Assembly: GCA_016704465.1 (NCBI GenBank)
Contig: JADJAD010000004.1
Coordinates: 248,001-312,000 of the forward strand
Source of the DNA: Gemmatimonadota bacterium
GTDB lineage: Bacteria; Gemmatimonadota; Gemmatimonadetes; Gemmatimonadales; Gemmatimonadaceae
Direction of reading: 5' to 3'
Length of the DNA: 64,000 bases
Shown here one piece after another: positions 43,724 to 52,663 of the stretch. The notes beneath the pieces are model-generated. The model did not search any database, had not been told where the DNA came from, and saw nothing but the letters and a program-made list of their open reading frames with translations. Position 1 is the stretch's first letter. Every line of letters begins with the position of its first letter. The position numbers and the translations under genes were made by a program.

Positions 43724-44902
43724 GTGACCCCGCTGCGTACCGACGCCGACCCGTTCGCCTTCGACTGCCTCGCTCAGGATGGACGCGCGCGCGCAGGGCG
43801 CTTCCACACCCCGCATGGCACCGTCGAGACCCCGATCTTCATGCCGGTCGGCACGCTGGCCACCGTCAAGTCGCTCGACCCGGACGACCTGCACGCCGCA
43901 GGCGCGCAGATGCTGCTCGCCAACGCGTATCACTTGCATCTGCGACCCGGCGACGAGCTGATCCGCGACCTGGGCGGGTTGCATCCCTTCATGCAGTGGT
44001 CGTCGCCCATCCTCACCGACTCGGGCGGCTTCCAGGTCTTTTCGCTCGAGACGCTGCGCACCATCACCGAGGAAGGCGCCGAGTTCCGCTCGCACATCGA
44101 CGGCTCGCGACGCTTCTTCTCCCCGGAGCGCGTGATGCAGATCGAGCGCCATCTCGGCGCCGACGTCATCATGCAGTTTGACCACGTGATCCCGGGACAG
44201 TCCGACGCCGCCGCCGCGAGCGACGCATCGGAGCGCAGCCTGCGCTGGCTCGATCGCTGTCGCGACGAGTTCGAGCGGCTCCGCCGCGAGGAGGGCGACG
44301 CGCACGGACATCCGCAGGCGCTCTTTCCCATCGTGCAGGGAGGGATCCACGCCGAACTGCGGCGCGCGGCGGCACGCTCCGTTCGCGGCGCCGGCGATTG
44401 GCTCGGCTACGGCATCGGCGGCCTGTCGGTGGGCGAGGCCAAGCCGGACATGTACGCCATGCTCGACGTCGTGGAGCCCGAACTCCCCGCCGATCGGCCG
44501 CGCTATCTCATGGGGGTCGGCTTCCCCGAGGACCTCATCGAGGGGGTGCGCCGGGGCGTCGACCTCTTCGACTGCGTCGCCCCGACGCGCATGGGGCGGA
44601 ACGGGACCGTCTTCACCAGCGAGGGACGCCTCAACATCAAGCGCCACGAACATCGGAGCGACAAGCGCCCGCTCGATGAAGCGTGCGACTGTGCCGCCTG
44701 CCGCCGCTTCTCCCGCGCCTACCTGCGCCACCTCTACGTCAGCGACGAGATCCTCGGACTGCGCCTCCTCTCGCTGCACAATGTACATTTCCTGCTCTCC
44801 CTCATGCGCCAGGCGCGCCTCGCGATCCTCGAGCAACGCTTCGAGTCGTGGAGCCGCGACTGGCTCCTCCGGCTGTCTTCCCGCGCCTCGACTTCGCCAT
44901 GA
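43724..44902 (+). CDS. tgt: Queuine/preQ1 tRNA-ribosyltransferase
   Basis: Exchanges guanine-34 of certain tRNAs for preQ1. The 392-aa protein has TPHGTVETPIFMPVGT, the catalytic aspartate in LTDSGGFQVFSL, SHIDGSRRFFSPE, FPIVQGGIH, the YGIGGLSVGE loop with PRYLMGVGFPEDLI, and the zinc site CDCAACRRFSRAYLRHL. GTG start at 43724. The next gene (yajC) starts inside its stop codon (ATGA). The queA-tgt-yajC order is widely conserved. Confidence 0.96.
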   Translation: MTPLRTDADPFAFDCLAQDGRARAGRFHTPHGTVETPIFMPVGTLATVKSLDPDDLHAAGAQMLLANAYHLHLRPGDELIRDLGGLHPFMQWSSPILTDSGGFQVFSLETLRTITEEGAEFRSHIDGSRRFFSPERVMQIERHLGADVIMQFDHVIPGQSDAAAASDASERSLRWLDRCRDEFERLRREEGDAHGHPQALFPIVQGGIHAELRRAAARSVRGAGDWLGYGIGGLSVGEAKPDMYAMLDVVEPELPADRPRYLMGVGFPEDLIEGVRRGVDLFDCVAPTRMGRNGTVFTSEGRLNIKRHEHRSDKRPLDEACDCAACRRFSRAYLRHLYVSDEILGLRLLSLHNVHFLLSLMRQARLAILEQRFESWSRDWLLRLSSRASTSP

Positions 44903-45285
44903 TCGCGACTCTCCTTCCCGTGCCGTTCCTGCTGCAGGCGGCCGGCGGATCGTCTTCGCCGCTGCTCCCGTTCATGTTCCAGATCGCCGCAATCTTCGGG
45001 ATTTTCTACTTCCTGATGATTCGGCCCCAGCAGAAACAGCGGAAGCAGCACGAGGAGCGCCTCCGGAACCTGAAGCGCGGCGACACGATCGTGACCTCGG
45101 GTGGGATCGTGGGCGAGGTGATGCACATCAAGGAAGCCATCAAGGAAGCGGGCAAGGACACCCCCGCCGCGAAGTCGATGGACGACCACCTCACGATCAA
45201 GTCGGGCGAGTCCCGTCTCGTCGTGGAGCGGGGGCGCGTCGCCAGGGTCCTGAGCGGAGAGCCCTCAGCCTCGCCCAACCCGTGA
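44899..45285 (+). CDS. yajC: Preprotein translocase subunit YajC
   Basis: Accessory subunit of the SecDF-YajC complex at the inner membrane. The 128-aa product has a single membrane segment (LLPFMFQIAAIFGIFYFLMIRPQQKQRKQ) with the family-defining IRPQQKQ stretch and the downstream LKRGDTIVTSGGIVGEV. ATG overlaps the tgt stop and the GTG of def overlaps its own stop, so tgt, yajC and def are translationally linked. Confidence 0.95.
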   Translation: MIATLLPVPFLLQAAGGSSSPLLPFMFQIAAIFGIFYFLMIRPQQKQRKQHEERLRNLKRGDTIVTSGGIVGEVMHIKEAIKEAGKDTPAAKSMDDHLTIKSGESRLVVERGRVARVLSGEPSASPNP

Positions 45286-45851
45286 CCGTGCTCCCGATCC
45301 AGGTCCTCGGCTCGTCGATCCTGCGCGTCGAGACGACTCCGGTGGCCGAGATCACCGATGAGCTGCAGCAGCTCATTGACCACATGTTCGAGACGATGCA
45401 CGCCGCCCAGGGGATCGGCCTCGCCGCGCCGCAGGTCGGACGAAGCGAACGACTCACCGTCATCGAGATCGAGGGGGAGCGCATCGTCGCGATCAACCCC
45501 GAGATCGTCGAGGAAAGCGGCACCGATCGCGCCGAGGAAGGGTGCCTGTCGATCCCCGACATCTACGCCGAAGTCGACCGGTCCGCACGTGTGGTGGTCG
45601 AGGCGACCGACCGGGAGGGGCAGCGATTCGAAATCGAGGCCGACGGCCTCATGGCGCGCTGCCTGCAACATGAAATCGATCACCTGCACGGCAAGCTCTT
45701 CATCGACTACCTGTCGTTCCTGAAGAAGCGCGCCACCATGGCACGATGGGAGCTGCAGAAGTCCAAGTATCCGGACCTGCTGCGCATCCTCACGCCAGAG
45801 GTGATCCAGCGGCTTCGCGACGACCACGACCACCCTGACGAGCGACTGTAG
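45282..45851 (+). CDS. def: Peptide deformylase
   Basis: Removes the N-formyl group from nascent proteins. The three metal-site motifs are present: GIGLAAPQVG, EGCLSIP and HEIDHLHG. The 189-aa length is normal, with a charged C-terminal extension (KKRATMARWELQKSKYPDL). GTG at 45282 overlaps the yajC stop; fmt begins one base after the stop. Pairing with fmt is the classic arrangement of formylation and deformylation genes. Confidence 0.96.
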   Translation: MTVLPIQVLGSSILRVETTPVAEITDELQQLIDHMFETMHAAQGIGLAAPQVGRSERLTVIEIEGERIVAINPEIVEESGTDRAEEGCLSIPDIYAEVDRSARVVVEATDREGQRFEIEADGLMARCLQHEIDHLHGKLFIDYLSFLKKRATMARWELQKSKYPDLLRILTPEVIQRLRDDHDHPDERL

Positions 45852-45852
45852 C

Positions 45853-46797
45853 ATGCGCGTCCTGTTCTGGGGGACCCCCGAATTCGCGACACCACCGCTG
45901 CGTGCCCTGCTCGGCGAGGGCTACGACGTGGTCGGGGTCGTCACCCAGCCGGACAAGGCGCAGGGGCGCAGTCGTTCCACGCTCATCCCGTCGCCGGTGA
46001 AGCTCGTCGCACTCGAGGAAGGGCTCCCCGTCCTGCAGCCCGAGAAGCCGCGCGGCGAGGAGTTCGAGGCGGCGGTGCGTGCACTGACGCCCGACATCTC
46101 GGTCGTCGTGGCGTACGGCCACCTCCTGCCGCCAAGTGTCATCGAGCTTCCGCCGATGGGCACGGTGAACATCCATGCCTCGCTCCTGCCGCGCTGGCGC
46201 GGAGCGGCCCCCATCCAGGCCGCCATTCGCGCCGGCGATACCGAAACTGGGATCTCGATCATGCGGATGGTGCAGCGCATGGACGCCGGCAATGTGCTGT
46301 TGCAGGCCCCGACCCCCATCGCCGACGATGAGACGTACGGCGAGCTCGAGTTGCGGCTCTCCGAGCTCGGCGCCCTTGCCCTCGTGGAGGCCCTGACCCT
46401 GCTCTCGCTCGGCGCGACTAAAGAAGTCGTGCAAAACGAGGCGCACGTCACCTTTGCCCGCAAGATCGATCGGGCACAGGCCATGATCGACTGGACACAG
46501 CGCGGTGAGGACGTGGCCCGCACGATCCGCGCGTTCGACCCACGCCCCGGCGCGTTCACCACGCAACGGGGGCTGGACGTGAAGCTGTTCGGCGCGCGCG
46601 CGGCCATGGATGCCCGCGGCGATGCAGGTCACGTCCTCGGGATCGACGAGAGCGGGATGCTCGTCGCCTGCGGCGAGGGCGGGGTGCGGATCGGCTACGT
46701 GCACCCGGCCGGCAAGCGACGGCTCGCCGCCCTCGACTACGCCCAGGGACGCGGCGTGTCCGTTGGCGACGTTTTCGGCGACAACGGCACGGCCTGA
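45853..46797 (+). CDS. fmt: Methionyl-tRNA formyltransferase
   Basis: Formylates initiator Met-tRNA with 10-formyl-THF. The 314-aa protein starts MRVLFWGTPEFATPPLRALL, has QPDKAQGRSR, the catalytic segment NIHASLLPRWRGAAPIQ, the GDTETGISIMRM loop and a C-terminal anticodon-domain-like part. It follows def by one base. Downstream, rsmB is usually next; here three other genes intervene. Confidence 0.96.
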   Translation: MRVLFWGTPEFATPPLRALLGEGYDVVGVVTQPDKAQGRSRSTLIPSPVKLVALEEGLPVLQPEKPRGEEFEAAVRALTPDISVVVAYGHLLPPSVIELPPMGTVNIHASLLPRWRGAAPIQAAIRAGDTETGISIMRMVQRMDAGNVLLQAPTPIADDETYGELELRLSELGALALVEALTLLSLGATKEVVQNEAHVTFARKIDRAQAMIDWTQRGEDVARTIRAFDPRPGAFTTQRGLDVKLFGARAAMDARGDAGHVLGIDESGMLVACGEGGVRIGYVHPAGKRRLAALDYAQGRGVSVGDVFGDNGTA

Positions 46798-46814
46798 CAG
46801 AGGAGCTCACCGCC

Positions 46815-46862
46815 CGCCGCTCCGCCCGCCGCTCCGCACGCCGCTCCGCACGCCGCTCCGAC
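46815..46862. repeat. 12-bp tandem repeat CGCCGCTCCGCM, four units
   Basis: Four head-to-tail copies lie directly after fmt, at the left border of the three-gene insertion between fmt and rsmB. The last unit ends GAC instead of GCM. There is no open gene across it. Confidence 0.85.
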
Positions 46863-46915
46863 GTGCATCGCATAGCGAGTCGCCGGCGTGCGGGCGATTC
46901 GTCGCGAGACCGACA

Positions 46916-47191
46916 CTACAGTCCGGGGCTCTCGGCCCGCCCGCGTCTGTCCGATGTGCGTGCGCGCACGGTCGTGAACGTGGCGGCACCAAGCACCAGG
47001 ATGTTGGCGACGATCACCGGCGGCGCATCGATCGCGATGCCGTAGACCAGCCACAGCGACGCGCCGAGGATCTGCAGGTAGCGCAACGTCTGGGCGCTAC
47101 GGGCGAAGTACGAGGCCGTGAAGACGATCGTCGCCACCCAACCGATCGACGGCAGCATCGAGGTCGCGGACATGACCGGTTCGGCGCTCAT
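46916..47191 (-). CDS. Small SemiSWEET/PQ-loop-like membrane protein
   Basis: A 91-aa protein with three predicted membrane helices: IGWVATIVFTASYFA, LRYLQILGASLWLVYGIAI and PPVIVANILVLGAATFTTV. The LWLVYGI...P.I.AN pattern resembles SemiSWEET and YgjV-like PQ-loop proteins, which move small solutes such as sugars as dimers. The ATG overlaps the stop of the HAD gene (ATGA), so it is the second gene of a divergently transcribed unit controlled from the 48016-48195 region. Substrate is unknown. Confidence 0.7.
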   Translation of the reverse strand: MSAEPVMSATSMLPSIGWVATIVFTASYFARSAQTLRYLQILGASLWLVYGIAIDAPPVIVANILVLGAATFTTVRARTSDRRGRAESPGL

Positions 47192-48015
47192 GCCACCGCC
47201 GCGCGATCCGGGACCGGCGGCACCGCGACGACCGTTGCGCGGTCGGTGCGCTCCTTCTCCCATTCGCTGAGCGTCAGCCCATTCGCCACGAACAGCGCGC
47301 GAATCTCGGCCGGCGTCCAGTGAAAGAGGTGGTCGAGCACCGGAATCAGGACGCTGAACGCACTGTCGCTCAGCACCGTCCGCCTGGCGATGCGCGCCAG
47401 TTGGTGGTTCTCGGACACAGCGATGGTGAATCCATCGCGGTTGTTGACGTGCAGCATGACATGCACGTCCGAACTCCCATCGCCGACGTACACGATGCAG
47501 TCTGGAGCGACGCCCAGTCGATGCTGCAACTCGTCGATGGCCGCGACCTTGCCGTACCCGGCAGCGACGCGGCGCACGGAACGCACCTCGCCCGACGCCG
47601 GGTCGAAGTCGAACTCTGTGGCGATGATGTGATCGGGGGCGACGATGCCCTCCAGGGCCGACTCGACGACGTCTCTCGGCGCCGCCGAGATCACGTAGAA
47701 CGAGAAGCGCCAATCGGCGTTCCCCTGCTGGAGGAAGTCAACGAGGGGCTGGATGGCTCCCTTGAGGCGGACGCGACGCCCGGCCTCGATGAGGTGTGCC
47801 TTGCGCACCCCGCGAAACTCCGGATCGTGGCGGATCAGGTACGCCAGCTCGCCTCCCTGCTGCACCAGGCTGCTGTTGGCCAGCCCGGCGACCTTCTGTT
47901 CATATCTCAGCACTCCGAGGATCTCGCAGAGAACGATCCCGGAATCGTTGAAGCTCAGCGTTTGGTCAAAGTCGGACGCCAGCAGGTAGTGGCGCGGCAT
48001 GGATGCATCAGACAT
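47188..48015 (-). CDS. HAD-superfamily phosphatase (class IB-like)
   Basis: A 275-aa haloacid-dehalogenase-fold enzyme. Motif I is ASDFDQTLS (DxDxT), motif II lies in FYVISAAPRDVVE, and motif IV is VYVGDGSSDVH. The arrangement is that of phosphoserine-phosphatase-like and related small-molecule phosphatases. The ATG at 48015 gives MSDASMPRHYLL; an upstream in-frame start at 48078 would run through the operator-like site at 48042 and is less likely. The gene is divergent from the GntR/LacI-type regulator and co-translated with the membrane protein. Confidence 0.85.
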   Translation of the reverse strand: MSDASMPRHYLLASDFDQTLSFNDSGIVLCEILGVLRYEQKVAGLANSSLVQQGGELAYLIRHDPEFRGVRKAHLIEAGRRVRLKGAIQPLVDFLQQGNADWRFSFYVISAAPRDVVESALEGIVAPDHIIATEFDFDPASGEVRSVRRVAAGYGKVAAIDELQHRLGVAPDCIVYVGDGSSDVHVMLHVNNRDGFTIAVSENHQLARIARRTVLSDSAFSVLIPVLDHLFHWTPAEIRALFVANGLTLSEWEKERTDRATVVAVPPVPDRAAVA

Positions 48016-48041
48016 ATCGACACCTAATGTGTGAGACACGC

Positions 48042-48057
48042 TGTTGATATAGCAACA
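48042..48057. promoter_or_regulatory. Operator-like palindrome 1 (HAD-gene side)
   Basis: TGTTGATATAGCAACA has symmetric TGTTG/CAACA arms around a 6-base AT-rich centre, 27 bases upstream of the HAD start codon. Its GTTGATATAGCA is found again, inverted and with 11 of 12 bases identical, at 48171-48182. Confidence 0.6.
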
Positions 48058-48170
48058 ACGCCGGATTACGTTACTCACACACGAAAGGTGATGTCAAGAT
48101 GCAGAGCGCCATTGTGCGATTCTATGCCTGTGAAAGTACTATTGCTCACTCTGGTGCCCAGTGGACAATA

Positions 48171-48184
48171 TGTTATATCAACTA
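48171..48184. promoter_or_regulatory. Operator-like site 2 (regulator side)
   Basis: TGTTATATCAAC is the reverse complement of GTTGATATAACA, matching site 1 at 11 of 12 bases. It lies 13 bases before the regulator ATG, where binding would block the regulator's own transcription or translation start. Confidence 0.6.
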
Positions 48185-48195
48185 ACCACGCAGGT

Positions 48196-49308
48196 ATGAC
48201 GAATTCCCGACTGACGTCAACCAAGCACGCGCAGGTCTACGACGCGCTCCGTCGAGAGATCGAGTCCGGACGCTGGCGAGCCGGGGATCGCATGCCGAGC
48301 GAGGCGGAACTGGTGCAGCGATTCGGCCATTCGCGCATCACGGTCGGACGCGCCCTGCGCGACCTGCAGACCGACGGCATCGTGGAGCGTCGCGTCGGAT
48401 CCGGTACGTTCGTGCGCGGCGTGAGCGCCGGATCGGCACTCTCGTTCGGGCTGCTCATTCCGGACCTTGGCACAACTGACATCTTCGAGCCGATCTGCCA
48501 GGGGATGATGGGTTCGCCTCTCGCGCGTCCGCACGCGCTGCTCTGGGGGAGCGCCGCCGGACACGCCACCTCCACGGCCGACCAGGCCTGGCAGCTGTGC
48601 CAGCACTACATCGAGCGCGGGGTGTCCGGGGTCTTTTTCGCCCCGCTCGAACTCACGCCGACGGCGAACGACATCAACCATCGGATCGCCCGCGCCCTCA
48701 CCGACGCCCGCATTCCCATCGTGTTGCTCGACCGCACCGTGTCCGCGTATCCCGCTCCTTCGCTGTACGACGTGGTCGGCATCGACAATCGCAGCGCAGG
48801 GTTCGTGGCCGCGGAACATCTCCTATCGCTCGGCTGCGAGCGCATCGCCTTTCTCGCCGCGCCGAATGCCGCCTCCACCGTCGATGCCCGCGAGGCCGGC
48901 TACCGGGAAGCGCTGTTCAGCCGTGGCCTGGTCCCCGACGCATCGCTGGCCGCGCGCGTGAGTCCGGACGATACGGAGGCGGTGCGCACGCTCATGCTGG
49001 AGCATCGCCCGCAGGGCATTGTCTGCGCCAACGACCGCACGGCTGGGCGACTGATGCACACGCTGCGACGGTTGGCGTATCGCGTCCCGCACGACGTGCG
49101 GCTCGTCGGCATCGACGATGTCGAGTACGCGGCCCTCCTCCCCGTCCCGCTCACGACGCTGCGCCAACCCACGCGCCAGCTTGGCGAGCTGGCTCTCGGC
49201 GTCATGCTCCAGCGCATCGCCCAGCCCGACCTTCCCCCGCGCGACACGCGCCTGCGCTGTGAACTCGTGGTCCGTGAGTCGTGCGGCGCCAACAGGAAGG
49301 CCGCGTAG
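48196..49308 (+). CDS. GntR-type repressor with LacI-like sugar-binding domain (AraR-type architecture)
   Basis: A 370-aa transcription factor. Residues about 7-75 are a GntR winged helix (KHAQVYDALRREIESGRWRAGDRMPSEAELVQRFG, then SRITVGRALRDLQTDGIVERRVGSGTFV). Residues 85-370 are a LacI/periplasmic-binding-protein-like effector domain (SFGLLIPDL, DVVGIDNRSAGFVAAEHLLSLGCERIAFLAAP, PQGIVCANDRTAGRLM, RLVGIDDVEYAALL). This is the layout of AraR-type regulators that sense sugars. The ATG at 48196 follows AGG. The divergent HAD phosphatase and SemiSWEET-like genes are the likely targets. Confidence 0.9.
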   Translation: MTNSRLTSTKHAQVYDALRREIESGRWRAGDRMPSEAELVQRFGHSRITVGRALRDLQTDGIVERRVGSGTFVRGVSAGSALSFGLLIPDLGTTDIFEPICQGMMGSPLARPHALLWGSAAGHATSTADQAWQLCQHYIERGVSGVFFAPLELTPTANDINHRIARALTDARIPIVLLDRTVSAYPAPSLYDVVGIDNRSAGFVAAEHLLSLGCERIAFLAAPNAASTVDAREAGYREALFSRGLVPDASLAARVSPDDTEAVRTLMLEHRPQGIVCANDRTAGRLMHTLRRLAYRVPHDVRLVGIDDVEYAALLPVPLTTLRQPTRQLGELALGVMLQRIAQPDLPPRDTRLRCELVVRESCGANRKAA

Positions 49309-49334
49309 GGCCGGCATCGACTATTATTCCGTCC

Positions 49335-50717
49335 ATGATCCCGACCGATCGACCACGCGCCAGGAGCCGCCCCCCTGCCCATGGAGGGGTGACGGATGCC
49401 CGTGTCGCATCGGCCGACATCCTCGCCGACCTGCGAGGTGGGGACCTGCTCGATGCGGCCTTCGAGCGACGGGCCGGCACACTCGACGCGCGTGACCGGC
49501 GCTGGACGCAGGAACTCGTGTATGGAATGCTGCGCCGTCGCGCGGTGCTCGACGCCCTGCTCACCGAGCGCGTCAAGGGAGGACTGGCCCGCCTCGATGC
49601 CGACCTGACCGACATCCTGCGGCTCGGCGTGTACCAGCTCCTGCACATGGGATCGGTGCCGCCCTATGCGGCGATCGCCCAGAGCGTGGAACTGGCGAAG
49701 CGTCGACACGGGATCGGGGCGAGCAAACTCGCGAATGCGGTGTTGCGCCGAGTCGACCGCGAGCGCGCCGATGCGTCGGCGTTGACTCCGGCCGTTCCGG
49801 CCGATCCGATCGACGCCCTCGCCCTGGCCACGTCGCATCCCCGCTGGCTGGTGGCGCGATGGGTGCAACGCTGGGGGGTGGCCGAGGCGCGTACCCTGCT
49901 CGAGCGCAACAACGTCGAGGCGCCGATGGTCATTCGACCGTTCGGGATCGTGCGTGAACAACTGGAAACGATGCTCGAGTCGTCGGGGATCGCCGTCGAG
50001 GATGCACCGCTCGTTGGCGACGGCCTCATGCTCTCGGGGCACGCCGCGCTCGCCGAAGTCGGGGCCTTTCGCCAGGGGCTGTTCTTCGTCCAGGATCCGG
50101 CGGCCACGCTGGTCACTCGTTATGCAGCCCCTCCCGCCGGGGCGACCGTCATCGACCTGTGTGCCGCTCCCGGCGGCAAGGCGCTCGAGCTCGCCCGAAC
50201 GGCGCAGGTCGTCATTGCCGCCGACCGGTCGCCCACGCGGCTGGAGCGCATGCGTCAGAACCTGGAACGCCTCGAGGTTCGCAACGTGCACCTTGTCGCA
50301 ACCGATGCCCGCGACCTGGCGCTCACCGAGGCCGACGTGGTGCTGGTCGACGCGCCGTGCACCGGGACCGGGACCTTTCGCCGCCACCCGGACGCCCGCT
50401 GGCGCCTGCGGATCTCGGACATCGCCGTGAGTGCCGCAGCGCAGCGCGCCATCCTGCGATCGGCCGCAGCGCTGGTGCCCGTTGGGGGTCTGCTGGTCTA
50501 CAGTACGTGCTCGCTGGAACCCGAGGAGAATGAGCAGCAGGTGGAGCACTTCCTGGCCGCGCATCCGGACTTTGTCCTCGAGGCGCCGCCGGCGGGGACG
50601 GTTCCCGACACCGTGCTCGATGGCGGTCTGCTGCGGGTCCTCCCGCAGCAGCACGGGGTGGACGGCGCCTTCGCCGCGCGCCTGCGGCGGACGGGCGCAG
50701 GGCGGGCGGGGACATGA
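49335..50717 (+). CDS. rsmB: 16S rRNA (cytosine-967-C5)-methyltransferase RsmB
   Basis: SAM-dependent RNA methyltransferase, 460 aa. The N-terminal NusB-like domain is visible (VASADILADLRGGDLLDAAFERR, DILRLGVYQLLHM, PYAAIAQSVELAKRR). The catalytic domain has the SAM-binding DLCAAPGGKALELA and the two cysteines in DAPCTGTGTFRRHPD and YSTCSLEPEENE. The ATG at 49335 is used; an earlier in-frame GTG at 49281 overlaps the regulator gene and adds non-conserved residues. A TATTATTCC stretch directly before the ATG may be its promoter. Confidence 0.94.
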   Translation: MIPTDRPRARSRPPAHGGVTDARVASADILADLRGGDLLDAAFERRAGTLDARDRRWTQELVYGMLRRRAVLDALLTERVKGGLARLDADLTDILRLGVYQLLHMGSVPPYAAIAQSVELAKRRHGIGASKLANAVLRRVDRERADASALTPAVPADPIDALALATSHPRWLVARWVQRWGVAEARTLLERNNVEAPMVIRPFGIVREQLETMLESSGIAVEDAPLVGDGLMLSGHAALAEVGAFRQGLFFVQDPAATLVTRYAAPPAGATVIDLCAAPGGKALELARTAQVVIAADRSPTRLERMRQNLERLEVRNVHLVATDARDLALTEADVVLVDAPCTGTGTFRRHPDARWRLRISDIAVSAAAQRAILRSAAALVPVGGLLVYSTCSLEPEENEQQVEHFLAAHPDFVLEAPPAGTVPDTVLDGGLLRVLPQQHGVDGAFAARLRRTGAGRAGT

Positions 50718-51442
50718 GGGCCGGCGCGCGCTGGCGCGGGCCGCTGCTGCACCTGGCAGTGGCCGCGGCGGGATTCCTGGTCGCCTACCTGATCGTCGCC
50801 TTTGTCGTCCTCCCGGACGATGTCCCGTTAGGCGACGTGAGCATTCCCGGCGTGGTTGGCCTCACACAAACGGACGCTGAGCGCCGGCTCTCGACCCTCG
50901 GCCTCACCACCACGCTCGGCGAGTCACGCTACTCTCCCGACGCGCCCAAGTCGACGGTGCTGTCTCAGGCCCCGGCGGCCGGTACGATCGTGGCGCCGGG
51001 GAGCGTCGTCACGCTGGACGTGAGCGCCGGCCAGCAGCGGGCGACGATTCCCGCCCTGCTCGGCCTCTCCCGCCCCGACGCCGAACGGGCGCTGGCCACG
51101 GCCGGCCTCGCCCTGGGGAACGTCACCGAGGAAGCCAGCGACTCGGCACGCGGTCTCGTGCTCGACTCGCGACCAGAGGAGGGCCAGGTCGTCCCGCTCG
51201 GGACGCGCGTCGACCTGGCCGTCAGCGCCGGCCCTGCGAACCTGACCATGCCCGACGTGGTCGGTCGCGAAGTCGAGTCGGCCAACACACTGCTCGCCCA
51301 GTTGGGGCTCCTCTCCGCGCCGGTGGAGTACGACACCAACTCCACGCTGCCGGCGGGCACGGTCGTGGCGCAAACTCCCGCGGCCGGATCTGCCGTGCCG
51401 GCCGGCACCGCTGTCGCACTTCGCGTGGCAGGTTCCCCATGA
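50714..51442 (+). CDS. Membrane-anchored protein with three PASTA domains
   Basis: A 242-aa protein with one N-terminal membrane segment (LLHLAVAAAGFLVAYLIVAFVVL) and three consecutive PASTA modules beginning IPGVVGLTQTDAERRL, IPALLGLSRPDAERAL and MPDVVGREVESANTLL. PASTA modules are otherwise found at the ends of Ser/Thr kinases and class B PBPs, where they sense cell-wall fragments. Here there is no kinase or transpeptidase domain. ATG overlaps the rsmB stop and its stop overlaps the rpe start (both ATGA). Confidence 0.92.
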   Translation: MRAGARWRGPLLHLAVAAAGFLVAYLIVAFVVLPDDVPLGDVSIPGVVGLTQTDAERRLSTLGLTTTLGESRYSPDAPKSTVLSQAPAAGTIVAPGSVVTLDVSAGQQRATIPALLGLSRPDAERALATAGLALGNVTEEASDSARGLVLDSRPEEGQVVPLGTRVDLAVSAGPANLTMPDVVGREVESANTLLAQLGLLSAPVEYDTNSTLPAGTVVAQTPAAGSAVPAGTAVALRVAGSP

Positions 51443-52107
51443 GCGTTCGCATCGCCCCGTCCATCCTCAGCGCCGACTTTGCCCGGTTGGGCGACGACAT
51501 CGCCATGTGTGTCGAGGCCGGCGCCGACTGGATCCACGTCGACGTGATGGACGGCTGCTTCGTCCCCAACCTCACCTACGGGGCCAAGGTCATCGAGACG
51601 GTGCGACGGCTGACGACGCTCCCGGTCGACGTGCACCTGATGGTGGTCGAGCCGGAGAAGTACTTCGAGTCGTTCGCGAAGTCCGGCGCCGACATCCTCA
51701 CGATCCACCAGGAGACGGCCCCGCACCTGCACCGCCAGGTCGGGCGCATCCGCGAGTTGGGGTGCAAGGCTGGCGTGACCATCAATCCCGCCACACCGGT
51801 CGCCACCCTGACCGACGTCGCCAGCGACGTGGACCTGATCCTGATCATGTCGGTGAACCCGGGCTTCGGCGGTCAGGCCTTCATTCCCCGAACGCTCGAC
51901 AAGCTGCGCCAGTCGCGCACGCTGCTCGATGCCGCCGGCAATCGGGGGGCGTTGGTCGAGGTTGACGGCGGCATTTCGCGGGCGACCATCACATCGTGCT
52001 GGCGCGCCGGGGCCGACACCTTCGTGGCCGGCAACGCCATCTTTGCCGCGCGCGACCCGCGCGCCGAGATCGCCGCGCTGCGCACGCTGTGCGAGGAACA
52101 GGTGTGA
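51439..52107 (+). CDS. rpe: Ribulose-phosphate 3-epimerase
   Basis: Interconverts ribulose 5-phosphate and xylulose 5-phosphate in the pentose phosphate pathway. The 222-aa TIM barrel shows IAPSILSADFARLGDD, IHVDVMDGCFVPNLT with metal-binding histidine and aspartate, HLMVVEPEKY, MSVNPGFGGQAFIP and VDGGISRATI. All catalytic positions are present. It is translationally coupled to the PASTA gene upstream and to the thioredoxin gene downstream. Confidence 0.96.
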   Translation: MSVRIAPSILSADFARLGDDIAMCVEAGADWIHVDVMDGCFVPNLTYGAKVIETVRRLTTLPVDVHLMVVEPEKYFESFAKSGADILTIHQETAPHLHRQVGRIRELGCKAGVTINPATPVATLTDVASDVDLILIMSVNPGFGGQAFIPRTLDKLRQSRTLLDAAGNRGALVEVDGGISRATITSCWRAGADTFVAGNAIFAARDPRAEIAALRTLCEEQV

Positions 52108-52663
52108 GCACCGCCCGGCAGTGGGGAGTCGTGGCAGCGATCGTCGTCGTGCTGGGCGCCGGACTGGCGGTGGGCGTGCAGCTCGGGGGCCGCGACTTCG
52201 CCCAGGTACGCGTGGGCTCGCCGACTCCCCCCTTTCGTGCGGCGACCCTCGACGGCACCGCCCGCACAAAGAGCATCGCCGATTACTCCGGCGAGGTCGT
52301 CCTCATCAACCTCTGGGCGACGTGGTGCGGCCCCTGCGTCATCGAGATGCCGAGCATCCAGCGGCTCTACGACCGCTATCGCGAGCACGGCTTCAAGGTG
52401 GTCGCGATCGCGGTCGACGATCCCGGCTTTGAACAGCGCATCCTCGACTTCGTGGCCGAGCACGAGCTGACGTTCGAGATCCTGCACGAAGGGAGCGGTC
52501 GGATCGAGCAGCAGTTCCAGACGCAGGGGATCCCGGCGACGTTCCTCGTCGGACGGGACGGTCGTATCCGCAAGTTCTCGCTCGGCGCCGCGGACTGGGA
52601 CTCGTCGGCCAACCGCGCCGTCGTGGCGCAGCTGCTCGGTGTCTCCGAGCCCGCCGCTCCCTG

